This document shows positions 24,594-32,702 of a stretch of DNA of 64,000 nt, piece by piece (position 1 is the first letter of the stretch; each line of letters starts with the position of its first letter). The translations under genes and the position numbers were made by a program. The stretch lies in the NCBI GenBank assembly GCA_024399545.1, contig JAKSNS010000006.1:1-64000 (forward strand), read 5' to 3'. The DNA is from Paludibacteraceae bacterium (GTDB taxonomy: Bacteria > Bacteroidota > Bacteroidia > Bacteroidales > Paludibacteraceae). The notes under the pieces are model-generated. The model saw nothing but the letters and a program-made list of their open reading frames with translations, was not told the origin of the DNA and made no database searches.

Positions 24594-26069
24594 TTAGAAA
24601 ACAAAACCTAAATTGACGTCAAAATAACCCATTGTCTCGTTTTTAAGTTGCAGTGAGTTACTGTCGAAGTTGAATTTCTGTTCGTATTGTATGCCGACAA
24701 AAAACTTAGAGCCACGGTTTTTTAGCCTTACGAAGAGGTCAGCACCAACCATAGGCGACAATGAGTTTACATAGTGATATGTGTTGCGACACGACATAGG
24801 GCTGTCCCACTCTAACATAATATTAGGGACAATGGATAGTTTGCCGTTAAGGTTTATAGGTATCAAACCACCCAAACGTATGCCAAGCCCTATGAAACTA
24901 CTGTATTTGTAATCAGAATTATACGGGCTGCCGTTATAATAATAAGGGTCATGGTCCCATGTGCGGTTCAAACCAAGACTGTTATATAGGAATACAGCCT
25001 CTACGGTCAGGTATTTGAATACGTAACCTATTCCCACCGAACCTGATACGCCTTGATCACGAAAATCATAAGGAATCATTACCTTACCAGTAAATATTGT
25101 TCCTATGATGCTCTGGTCTATGGCAGAAGTAGTGGTTACTTGTACTGTGGTATTGTCGCCTGTAGTCGTATAAGTCGCTGTGTTAGTCGTTGTTGACTCT
25201 TGTGGCTTAGTGTCCGTCAGGATACGCCATGCGCCCAACTCTTTTACGAATGTGATCTGCTGTCCATCTTTGCATTCCAGAATTACAGTATTCTCTTTGA
25301 CCACCGTGTTACTCACCTGTATGTTTTTCCTCATATTCCTTGCCGCCATGTCACCTGCCAAAATACGCATTGCCGAAATCACGTCGCCGTTGGCGTTCAT
25401 GTTGCGGAACAACTCGTAATCCCCTTCGCTTAGTGAGTCTATACCGTCGGCTATCTGGTCAGCCGTCTTGCTGTAAAGGTATTTGTATGAGAGGTTTGGC
25501 AGTATGTAGTAGTACCCTTCGCTTGCCGACGAGGCCAACCTATTGTACAGCACGCTGATTGTTCCTGCCTCGCCCGAAACTTCCATTGGCACGCCTTTTA
25601 GGAACATACGGGCAGAGACGCTGTATTGCTCGCTCTCGTCGCTGAACCATACTTCGTCTATGTTTAATGCTTTGTCGTATGCGTCTTTAGGGAGACGGAT
25701 GACGGCAAGGTTCAGTTTCTCGTTAACATTTATAACCTTCAGGTCTGTGTATGTGATTTTCGAGACTGAGTCAGTGATTGTCACCTCTACATTGTCTGCG
25801 AATGCCACTATATCTGCCGCTGACACAGCGTATGCGTTGCCGTCATTTCCTTTGACTATGAATGCCGGGAAACTCTTTGCGCCGTTCATAGAGACAAAGC
25901 CCGTAATGTCTGGGTCAATCTCGAAATCCCTCAGTACAGAGCGGTAATTGTAGATGAACCTGCTGTAAATACGGGGATTTGAAGGGGTGACGCTGACTTG
26001 TGTTGCCTGAATTGCCATAAAAGGATATGACAAGACCATGGCGAATAATAAAAAAAATAGTCGTTTCAT
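24594..26069 (-). CDS. Outer-membrane protein with a trypsin-like N-terminal region and a beta-barrel
   Basis: A 491-residue exported protein: signal peptide 1-22 (FFLLFAMVLSYPFMAIQA). Residues 65-190 resemble an S1C-type trypsin-like fold (SFPAFIVKGNDGNAYAVSAADIV, NEKLNLAVIRLP, EAGTISVLY), but the His of the usual TNxHV is missing (AVSAADIV) and I see no GxSGxP, so it is probably inactive. A Thr-rich linker (about 290-325) leads to a C-terminal region of alternating residues (GSVGIGYVFKYLTVEAVFLY, ending FDVNLGFVF with a terminal Phe) typical of an outer-membrane beta-barrel. I start at ATG 26069; an 18-codon upstream extension lacks a signal. It precedes mnmA by seven bases. Confidence 0.65.
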   Translation of the reverse strand: MKRLFFLLFAMVLSYPFMAIQATQVSVTPSNPRIYSRFIYNYRSVLRDFEIDPDITGFVSMNGAKSFPAFIVKGNDGNAYAVSAADIVAFADNVEVTITDSVSKITYTDLKVINVNEKLNLAVIRLPKDAYDKALNIDEVWFSDESEQYSVSARMFLKGVPMEVSGEAGTISVLYNRLASSASEGYYYILPNLSYKYLYSKTADQIADGIDSLSEGDYELFRNMNANGDVISAMRILAGDMAARNMRKNIQVSNTVVKENTVILECKDGQQITFVKELGAWRILTDTKPQESTTTNTATYTTTGDNTTVQVTTTSAIDQSIIGTIFTGKVMIPYDFRDQGVSGSVGIGYVFKYLTVEAVFLYNSLGLNRTWDHDPYYYNGSPYNSDYKYSSFIGLGIRLGGLIPINLNGKLSIVPNIMLEWDSPMSCRNTYHYVNSLSPMVGADLFVRLKNRGSKFFVGIQYEQKFNFDSNSLQLKNETMGYFDVNLGFVF

Positions 26070-26225
26070 TTTGCTATAGTTAATTTTAGGTCTTAAAATC
26101 GCCGTATATGTAAAAACAAACAAATATGTTTGTCGCTTTATGCTTTATTTGTCGTAAAGTGTGTTGCTTTCATCTAAAAGTACAAAATCGTTGGCGCAAA
26201 TGTCGTATCTATCAAGTATTTTTGT

Positions 26226-26233
26226 TACCTTTG
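26226..26233 (+). promoter_or_regulatory. -7 box of thiD
   Basis: TACCTTTG lies 26 bases before the thiD ATG and fits the consensus. Confidence 0.6.
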
Positions 26234-26258
26234 CACGAAATTTCAAAACTTATAGATT

Positions 26259-27059
26259 ATGCGACATTACAATACTGTCCTCACCATTGCTGGCAGCGAT
26301 TCTGGTGGAGGTGCGGGCATTCAGGCGGACATCAAGGCCATTTCTGCCACTGGGGGGTACGCCGCTTCTGCCATTACTGCCATTACTATACAGAATACCT
26401 TGGGTGTCCAATCCGTCTTCTCCGTGGATACTGACACTATTAAAGGACAGATTGACGCCGTCCTATCAGACATTGGTGCTAAGGCTGTCAAGATTGGTAT
26501 GCTTCACTCGGCAGAGGTTGTCATAGCTGTTGCAGAAACCCTCAAACGTCACGCCGTCAACAACATAGTGCTTGACCCAGTTATGGTCTCAACCTCAGGT
26601 CACAAACTTATCGAAGATAGTGCCATCACTACGCTGAAGGATGTGCTTATCCCTATGTCAAGGGTCATTACACCCAATATCCCCGAGGCTGAGATTCTCT
26701 GTGGTCGCAAGATTACTGACCAAAGCGCTCTCCCCGAGTTCGCAAGGTTGCTGTCTCTCAACGGCAAAGTCTCAGTGCTGCTCAAGGCAGGCCATTTGAC
26801 AGGCGATCGTCTCACTGACATATTATATAATGCCGAGACTGACACTATCATCGAGTTGGAGTCACCAAGGTTCAATACACGCAATACCCACGGTACAGGT
26901 TGCACACTGTCGTCAGCTTTTGCGTCCTATCTTGCGCAGGGACAATCTCTTGACGAGGCGGCAAAATCCGCCAAGGCTTATATCACTAAGGCTATCGAGA
27001 CTGGTGTCTCTTACGAGATTGGCAAGGGTCATGGTCCTGTCAACCATTTCTTCCTCTAA
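26259..27059 (+). CDS. thiD: Hydroxymethylpyrimidine (phosphomethylpyrimidine) kinase
   Basis: A 266-residue ribokinase-fold enzyme that phosphorylates HMP and HMP-phosphate in thiamin synthesis. Family motifs are TIAGSDSGGGAGIQADIKA (about 7-25), ITAITIQNTLGVQSV, LDPVMVSTSGHKL, TPNIPEAEIL, and the ATP-site/catalytic NTHGTGCTLSSAFAS, in which the GTGC anion hole and the catalytic Asp-equivalent region fit. No TPP riboswitch is evident in the short leader and no other thiamin gene is nearby. It converges on sufE, with which it overlaps by 20 bases at the 3' ends. Confidence 0.95.
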   Translation: MRHYNTVLTIAGSDSGGGAGIQADIKAISATGGYAASAITAITIQNTLGVQSVFSVDTDTIKGQIDAVLSDIGAKAVKIGMLHSAEVVIAVAETLKRHAVNNIVLDPVMVSTSGHKLIEDSAITTLKDVLIPMSRVITPNIPEAEILCGRKITDQSALPEFARLLSLNGKVSVLLKAGHLTGDRLTDILYNAETDTIIELESPRFNTRNTHGTGCTLSSAFASYLAQGQSLDEAAKSAKAYITKAIETGVSYEIGKGHGPVNHFFL

Positions 27060-27456
27060 GCGACTTTATCGTTTCAATGACCGCTTTTATACCATTGGCT
27101 CTGGTCTCTGACAGATGCGAGGCCAGGCCAATCTCCCTTAGGAAAAATATTTCCGTTTCCTCCACCTGTTCATACGTAAGTCCGTCGAATACACGCAGCA
27201 ACAAAGCCACTATTCCACTTATTATCAATGTATTGCTTTCCGCTCTAAAACGGAACTTTCCTTCGTTGTCCTTTTCGCATACCAGCCACACTTTGCTCTG
27301 ACATCCTTGTATCAAGTTTTCGGGTACACGTTCCTTTTCTGCAAGTGGTGCGACACCCGAACCAATGGCGATTATATGTTCGTATCTCTCCATCCACTCG
27401 TCGAATGGCGAGAACTCATCTATTATCGCTTGCTGGCGTTCCTCAGCTATGCTCAT
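27040..27456 (-). CDS. SufE-like sulfur acceptor
   Basis: A 138-residue protein of the SufE/CsdE family, which accepts persulfide sulfur from a cysteine desulfurase (SufS) for iron-sulfur cluster assembly. The catalytic Cys52 lies in the conserved LIQGCQSKVWLV motif, and ISGIVALLLRVF is the family's hydrophobic core helix. It lies 28 bases after nadA on the same strand, consistent with supply of Fe-S clusters to NadA, which is itself a 4Fe-4S enzyme. Its 3' end overlaps thiD. No other suf gene is in the window. Confidence 0.9.
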   Translation of the reverse strand: MSIAEERQQAIIDEFSPFDEWMERYEHIIAIGSGVAPLAEKERVPENLIQGCQSKVWLVCEKDNEGKFRFRAESNTLIISGIVALLLRVFDGLTYEQVEETEIFFLREIGLASHLSETRANGIKAVIETIKSLRGRNG

Positions 27457-27484
27457 TAGTTAGATTGTTGGAATTGTCGAAGGT

Positions 27485-28480
27485 TTATAGTCCCAATTTG
27501 GCTGACACTTCCAACATTCGCTCTATCGGCAGTATAGCTTTCTTGCGTATCTCTTCGCTGACGGTAATCGAAGGCCATTCGTATTTCAGTGAGTTATACA
27601 GTTTTCCGAGCGTGAACATCTTCATATACTCACATTCGTTGCAACTGCTTTTCCCTTCGATAGGTGGTACTGGGATAAACTCTTTCTCAGGTGCCTGACG
27701 CTGCATTTCATGCAGTATGCCTACTTCGGTTACAACCAAGAATCTTTTCGCCTCGTTGTTTACGGCGTATTTCAGCAGTGCGGCTGTCGAGCCTACAAGG
27801 TCTGCCATCTGTGCCACCTCACCACGGCATTCTGGATGCACCAATACCTTTGCGTCAGGGTATCTCTTCTTTAGGTCCATCAGTTTGTCTAACGAGAAAC
27901 GGTCGTGTACGTGGCATGCGCCGTCCCACAACAACATTCTCCTACCTGTTATATTGTTTATGTAGCCACCAAGGTTACGGTCCGGCCCGAAAATAAGCTT
28001 CTCGTCTTTCGGGAATGAATCCACAATCTGTTTAGCATTCGACGAAGTTACCACAATGTCCGTAACAGCCTTAGTAGCAGCGGTTGTATTGACATACGAT
28101 ACGACTTTATAATCTGGGTGTGCTTTCACGAAGTCTGCAAATCTGTCTGCTGGACAACTTTCCGCCAATGAGCACGTCGCATTGATGTCTGGGCAGATTA
28201 CCGTTTTTCCAGGACATAATATCTTGCATGTCTCTCCCATGAAATGTACTCCGCACATTACTATAATGTCAGCGTCCGTCTTTGCGGCTTTCTGCGCCAA
28301 AGCAAGCGAGTCTCCCACAAAATCCGCAACTTCCTGTATCACGCCCTTAGTATAATAATGTGCAAGGATGACAGCGTTCTTTTCTTTTGCCATCCTGCGT
28401 ATTTCCGTTTTCAGGTCTATTCCTTCTGCCACAGGCTCGTCGATGTAACCTTTAGCTTTCCATGTTTCCTTTATTTCCAT
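27485..28480 (-). CDS. nadA: Quinolinate synthase
   Basis: A 331-residue 4Fe-4S enzyme that condenses iminoaspartate with dihydroxyacetone phosphate to quinolinate in NAD synthesis. Conserved motifs include AVILAHYYTKGVIQEVADFVGDS, MCGVHFMGETCKIL, VVSYVNTTAATKA, VHPECRGEV and a late SCNECEYMK; the cluster ligands lie in the MCGVHF, PECRGE and CNECEYM motifs. I start at ATG 28480 (MEIKETWKAKGYIDE); the 33-codon upstream extension crosses the promoter. The neighbours nadB and nadC are absent here. It is followed by sufE, probably in the same unit. Confidence 0.95.
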   Translation of the reverse strand: MEIKETWKAKGYIDEPVAEGIDLKTEIRRMAKEKNAVILAHYYTKGVIQEVADFVGDSLALAQKAAKTDADIIVMCGVHFMGETCKILCPGKTVICPDINATCSLAESCPADRFADFVKAHPDYKVVSYVNTTAATKAVTDIVVTSSNAKQIVDSFPKDEKLIFGPDRNLGGYINNITGRRMLLWDGACHVHDRFSLDKLMDLKKRYPDAKVLVHPECRGEVAQMADLVGSTAALLKYAVNNEAKRFLVVTEVGILHEMQRQAPEKEFIPVPPIEGKSSCNECEYMKMFTLGKLYNSLKYEWPSITVSEEIRKKAILPIERMLEVSAKLGL

Positions 28481-28618
28481 ATCATTGATAAAATAAATTT
28501 TCAAACTTCTATATAACTGCACGCTAACACCTGTAAAGACGAAGCCCGCTCCGTCTCCGAGGGATACATGTCCCATCACTATATTCCTCCTTTGTTGAGA
28601 CTCATCTCAATCAGGCTG

Positions 28619-28626
28619 CAAAATTA
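28619..28626 (-). promoter_or_regulatory. -7 box of nadA-sufE
   Basis: CAAAATTA reads TAATTTTG on the minus strand, with ATTG 20 bases further upstream; about 139 bases before the nadA ATG. Confidence 0.4.
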
Positions 28627-28702
28627 CGAATAAATTCTGAGCTGTGCAATTTTTTCCCGATAAATATTTCAACTTTTATACGATAATCTCGACAAATATT
28701 TG

Positions 28703-28710
28703 TACCTTTG
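28703..28710 (+). promoter_or_regulatory. -7 box of radC
   Basis: TACCTTTG lies 98 bases before the radC start and is divergent from the nadA promoter. Confidence 0.5.
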
Positions 28711-28807
28711 TCGTGATTTTCAAAACTATTGACACGCATATTGGTACTAACGGTTCGTCTTTGATGCTAATCAATTTGTTTCAAGCCTATTATGATATGT
28801 TAGCAAG

Positions 28808-29500
28808 ATGGAAAAAAGGAAACTGAAAGAGTTGGACACTGAACTGCAACCACGCGAGAAGCTGAAGAAATATGGCGTTCGCAGCCTTACCGATGTCGAA
28901 TTGCTTGCTATAATGCTGCGTTCTGGCATTCCTGGAAAGAATGTTCTTGAACTCTCGTCCGAGATTATGGACTGGTCTTCCGGCAAATGGGGTACGCTTA
29001 CAAACCTTTCGCTGTATGATATGGTTAGGCAGTTTAACGGCTTGGGCGAGGTCAAGGCTATGCAGATGATTGCCGCCTTGGAGGTCGGGCGAAGGCGCAG
29101 TGTCGAGTTTAACTCCCCTGATAAGGTCAAAGGCAGTCTCGATGTTGTCCACCTTCTTCACCGCATTTTGGCTGACCTTGACGTCGAAAATTTCTTTTGC
29201 GTTTACCTTTCCAATTCCAATGCCGTCATCGCCACGCAACGCATTTCAACTGGTGGGCTGACCGCTGTCAACGTGGATGTTAGGGTTGTTATGCGCTATG
29301 CTTTGAGTTACAATGCCACTGGCATTATCTTGGCTCATAATCACCCATCAGGCAATGTCACACCTTCCGGCCCTGACAAGAACCTGACCGAAAGACTGTC
29401 CAAGGCGGCTGCCTTGTTGGATATCCGCTTGCTTGACCATGTCATTCTCTCCTCTGACCCTAATAACTATTTTTCATTCTCGGATAATTGTTTGTTATGA
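28808..29500 (+). CDS. radC: RadC-family JAB/MPN protein
   Basis: A 230-residue protein with the UPF0758/RadC layout: an N-terminal helix-hairpin-helix region (PREKLKKYGVRSLTDVELLAIMLRSG, about 17-42; and GLGEVKAMQM) and a C-terminal JAB/MPN domain with AHNHPSGNVTPSGPD (the HxH-x7-S-x2-D metal site) near 177-191. The name is historical; the original radC mutation was later traced to another gene, and the biochemical role is unsettled. Its stop codon overlaps the start of the transglutaminase lipoprotein gene (ATGA). Confidence 0.9.
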   Translation: MEKRKLKELDTELQPREKLKKYGVRSLTDVELLAIMLRSGIPGKNVLELSSEIMDWSSGKWGTLTNLSLYDMVRQFNGLGEVKAMQMIAALEVGRRRSVEFNSPDKVKGSLDVVHLLHRILADLDVENFFCVYLSNSNAVIATQRISTGGLTAVNVDVRVVMRYALSYNATGIILAHNHPSGNVTPSGPDKNLTERLSKAAALLDIRLLDHVILSSDPNNYFSFSDNCLL

Positions 29501-31920
29501 ATAGATTCATTTTTCTCCTCTTTTCCCTGTTGCTTTTGGCGGCTTGTGCCGAAGATAAGCATTTTATCACCGACTCTGAGTATCGTGATGCCGTCCACCG
29601 CGATTTCGAGGCTCGCAAAAACCTCTACCCTTCATCTTTGCGTCTCGACACTCTTGATAATGAGCGTCGCGAGGCTATGGAGTTTCTTTACGCTTATATG
29701 CCTTATAGCGACTTGGCTGATTATGAGCCTGAATTTTTCCTCGGTCAGGTTGATGTCGCCCTCCAAACCCGTGAGACTTTCGGTTGGAATGTCCCAGAAG
29801 ACATTTTCCGTCACTTCGTTTTGGTCTATCGTGTCAACAACGAGAACCTTGATACCGCAAGGAGTTATTTTTACAACGAAATAAAGGATCGTATAAAGGG
29901 GATGACTCTTCAACAGGCTGCCCTTGAGGTGAACCACTGGTGTCACGAGCACCTATCTTACCGTGCCTCCGATGGTCGAACTTCTTCTCCTTTGGCCTCT
30001 TTGCGTACCTCTCTCGGTCGTTGTGGCGAAGAGTCAACTTTCGCTGTTACGGCACTGAGGGCGGTGGGTATCCCTGCGCGTCAGTGCTACACCCCGCGCT
30101 GGGCGCATTGCGACGACAACCACGCTTGGGTCGAGGTCTGGACGGGTGACGGATGGCATTACCTTGGTGCCTGCGAACCTGACCCTGAGCTTGATATGGG
30201 CTGGTTCACTATTCCTTCCACTCGTGCGATGATGGTCCACACCAAGGTTTTCGGACGTTATCGCGGTGACGAGGAGGTGGTCTGCGTCAACGCTCTCTAT
30301 TCCGAACTTAACCTGCTGTCACATTATACCAAGACTCGCAGGATTAAGGCTACTGTCCAAGATGACGACGGCAAGCCTCTTGATGGTGTCACCATATCTT
30401 TCCGCCTTTACAATTACGCTGAGTATTATCCGTTGGCTGAAATCAAAAGTGATGCCAATGGTTCTGCTGAGCTTACAACTGGTTACGGCGATTTGCTTGT
30501 CTGGGCAACGGACGGCGACAGTTACGGGTTTGCCAAGATTGATGTCCGTCGTCAGGACAATGTGCTGCTTCATCTCGATCATGCCGCCGACTCTGTCTAT
30601 GCCGCCGAGTTCGTTATGGCGCCTCCTGCCCCTGACTCCACACGGCTCAAAAACGTGGATGGCACTGCCAACCAACTCCGTCTTGCCTATGAGGACTCTA
30701 TTAGGCACGCTTATATGGCCACTTTCCCTACTCGTGACAATTTCAAGGAGTATGTGCATGATAACGAGAATCTCACGGACAGCCAGTTGTGGGAGATTAT
30801 ACATCTTGCCGAGGGGAACTATGCGGAGATGGCACGTTTCCTGAACAATCACCGCAAGGCCGAAACAGGACTTTTCCTCTACGATTACCTTTGCTCGTTT
30901 TCCGAGAAGGATCTCCGCGACACCCCTGCCGAGATTTTCGAGCATCACCTCACCCGCTACGACGGCAAGCTACCTCTTGATGTCTATAAGAAAGGCATCA
31001 TGCCTGCCAGGATAAGCAACGAGTTGGTACGTCCTTGGCGTAACATAGCCCTTTATATAGAACCTTCCGTTGACGACACAGGCAATTATTACCACTGCCC
31101 TATCTCTCCCGCAGGTGTCGAACGCCTCATGGTTGCCGACCCTCACAGCCGTGACATCTATTTCATCGCCTCATGCCGTGCCAACGGCATTCCCGCCTAT
31201 CTTGATTGGGCAACTGACATCGTTTATGTTTACCGTGATGGCGAGTGGCATCAGCGTAAGTTTGGTGATGCTCACGAGGAGCCCGAGACAGCTACCATCC
31301 ACCTGCTTCACGACGGTAGCGATTATTATGTCAATTACACTTTGCAGCGTATGATTGGCGGCGAGTTCGTCACTTTGGATTACGAGGGCGACGGGCGTCT
31401 TGCGCTTTCGCCATCGTGTCTGACCCTTGCTCCTGGCACTTATTGCTGCTCCAAGGGTACCCGCGACCAGAATGGCACTGTTTTTTCCTCTGTCGAGGTT
31501 TTCAATGTTAGTGATGGGGCGACCCACAGTCTCGATTGCCGCCCTTTAGGCAACCCTATGCGTGCCGAATTGCGTGGATTGTTTACCCTTGATTTGGAGT
31601 TGGGACCTCATGGCGAACCTGCCAAACATACCGTCCTCGAAATGATTGCCGCTGCTGACGTGCTGAATCATCTTTGCAGTCGGATAACAATCCAAACATC
31701 CGACCCTCGCAATGAGGAGTTGCAGCGTCTTGCCTCAGCCGTGCCTGTCGTCCAGGTTTTTCCAACCTACGATTATGCGTCAAGCGTCGATTATCCCATT
31801 GCCACGCTCAAACGCCAAGGCAAACCAGTCTCTTCTTTCCACGGTTACCGCATTGGCGGCGTATCAATGCTTTTCTCTAACCTTTCTTCCGAGCCGTCTC
31901 TCCCTGCGGCAAGGCGTTAG
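29497..31920 (+). CDS. Transglutaminase-core lipoprotein
   Basis: An 807-residue lipoprotein (lipobox LAAC, Cys17). The transglutaminase-like core lies around 120-225: a catalytic Cys in SLGRCGEESTFAVTALRA, His in NHAWVEVW and Asp in CEPDPELDMGWF, a complete triad. A beta-rich domain follows (KATVQDDDGKPLDGVTISFR, a CarboxypepD_reg/transthyretin-like repeat). A second region (about 535-640) repeats the layout (SCRANGIPAYLDWATDIVYVYRDGEWH) but the catalytic Cys/His/Asp set looks incomplete. Such proteins are often cysteine proteases or peptidases of the cell envelope rather than cross-linkers. The ATG overlaps the radC stop (ATGA). Confidence 0.8.
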   Translation: MNRFIFLLFSLLLLAACAEDKHFITDSEYRDAVHRDFEARKNLYPSSLRLDTLDNERREAMEFLYAYMPYSDLADYEPEFFLGQVDVALQTRETFGWNVPEDIFRHFVLVYRVNNENLDTARSYFYNEIKDRIKGMTLQQAALEVNHWCHEHLSYRASDGRTSSPLASLRTSLGRCGEESTFAVTALRAVGIPARQCYTPRWAHCDDNHAWVEVWTGDGWHYLGACEPDPELDMGWFTIPSTRAMMVHTKVFGRYRGDEEVVCVNALYSELNLLSHYTKTRRIKATVQDDDGKPLDGVTISFRLYNYAEYYPLAEIKSDANGSAELTTGYGDLLVWATDGDSYGFAKIDVRRQDNVLLHLDHAADSVYAAEFVMAPPAPDSTRLKNVDGTANQLRLAYEDSIRHAYMATFPTRDNFKEYVHDNENLTDSQLWEIIHLAEGNYAEMARFLNNHRKAETGLFLYDYLCSFSEKDLRDTPAEIFEHHLTRYDGKLPLDVYKKGIMPARISNELVRPWRNIALYIEPSVDDTGNYYHCPISPAGVERLMVADPHSRDIYFIASCRANGIPAYLDWATDIVYVYRDGEWHQRKFGDAHEEPETATIHLLHDGSDYYVNYTLQRMIGGEFVTLDYEGDGRLALSPSCLTLAPGTYCCSKGTRDQNGTVFSSVEVFNVSDGATHSLDCRPLGNPMRAELRGLFTLDLELGPHGEPAKHTVLEMIAAADVLNHLCSRITIQTSDPRNEELQRLASAVPVVQVFPTYDYASSVDYPIATLKRQGKPVSSFHGYRIGGVSMLFSNLSSEPSLPAARR

Positions 31921-32498
31921 GATTAGCAAGCACCCGACACTCCTATATGCCACATTTTTCCGCTTTTTTGAACTGAAAAGTCGATTTTTTCATTTCATGG
32001 GTAATTTCACTCAAATGGTTTCAATGGTTTCAACAAAAATCGTAGGTGTACTTTTCTGACACATTATATATTATATTATATATATTTAATTACTTCATGG
32101 GGGTATATGAGGCACATCAAAGGCACGAAACACTCACAGAACAAGATGTTGACCATGTCTATGTAAGGTCGCCAACTGGCTTTAACAAAAGCTGCAATCT
32201 CGTTGATTTTATTTAATACATTATTCTCTCGCAAAAAACACATTCCTGCGGATTTCCATTATAGACACGTCGTTCCACTCAGCTGATTTCATGGACAAAT
32301 GCGAAGCCAAACACGATTTTAGACCACATTTTACCATCTAACATACTGATTATCAACTCAGGGCAAAGACAAAAAAAAAAAAAAAAAAGCTTGTTAATTG
32401 GAAAATAATACAAAACAAAACAAAAAAAAAAAAAAAAAACACAAAAAAGTAAGAAAGGCAAAAATACAAAAACAAAACAAAATAAAAACAATACGATT
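31921..32498. other. Gene-free AT-rich region with two poly-A tracts
   Basis: No confident gene. It includes an AT-only stretch around 32064-32090 and a 39-codon frame from ATG 32097 to 32216 that reads protein-like (MGVYEAHQRHETLTEQDVDH...) but has no known family. I found no TAnnTTTG box in the last 280 bases before the next gene, so the promoter of the fimbrillin-like unit is not a standard one or lies further upstream. Two runs of 18 A occupy 32371-32388 and 32422-32439. Confidence 0.45.
32371..32439 (+). repeat. Two 18-A homopolymer tracts
   Basis: Runs of exactly 18 A in this sequence lie at 32371-32388 and 32422-32439, 33 bases apart, upstream of a small protein and a fimbrillin-like lipoprotein. 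Length estimates of such tracts are prone to sequencing error. Confidence 0.8.
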
Positions 32499-32681
32499 AT
32501 GCAAAAGAAACATGTATCACCTGAATTCACGGTGATAAAACAGGACGAAGCAAATGCTAAGTTCTTTGTGGCAAGTTTTGAGAACGAGCAGGAGTTTGCT
32601 GGCTCACAAACGCCTTCTCCAGTAGCGTCTAACTATGATGATGAAACAGATGTAGATGCTAGCTCTCTTTGGACTCTTTAG
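32499..32681 (+). CDS. Small conserved-type Bacteroidales protein (60 aa)
   Basis: A 60-residue, acidic, cytoplasmic-looking protein with no signal peptide. It begins MQKKHVSPEFTVIKQDEAN and ends with a Ser/Asp-rich tail and SSLWTL. This pattern (basic start, P-x-I/F-x-V strand, a variable acidic tail ending in an aromatic) recurs in short proteins placed before surface-protein genes in Prevotella-like genomes, as far as I remember; no function is known to me. It lies 21 bases before the fimbrillin-like gene and is probably cotranscribed. Between them is an AGGAGG (32689-32694), unusual for this phylum. Confidence 0.5.
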   Translation: MQKKHVSPEFTVIKQDEANAKFFVASFENEQEFAGSQTPSPVASNYDDETDVDASSLWTL

Positions 32682-32688
32682 TAAAAAA

Positions 32689-32694
32689 AGGAGG
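32689..32694 (+). promoter_or_regulatory. Strong Shine-Dalgarno sequence
   Basis: AGGAGG with eight bases to ATG 32703. Most genes in this window lack such a site, so it suggests extra-efficient translation of the lipoprotein gene. Confidence 0.6.
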
Positions 32695-32702
32695 AATAGA
32701 AA

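Noticed and set aside
28808-31920. Integrative element marked by radC
   Set aside because: RadC genes occur in some mobile elements, but this one has core neighbours and no integrase or attachment repeats.
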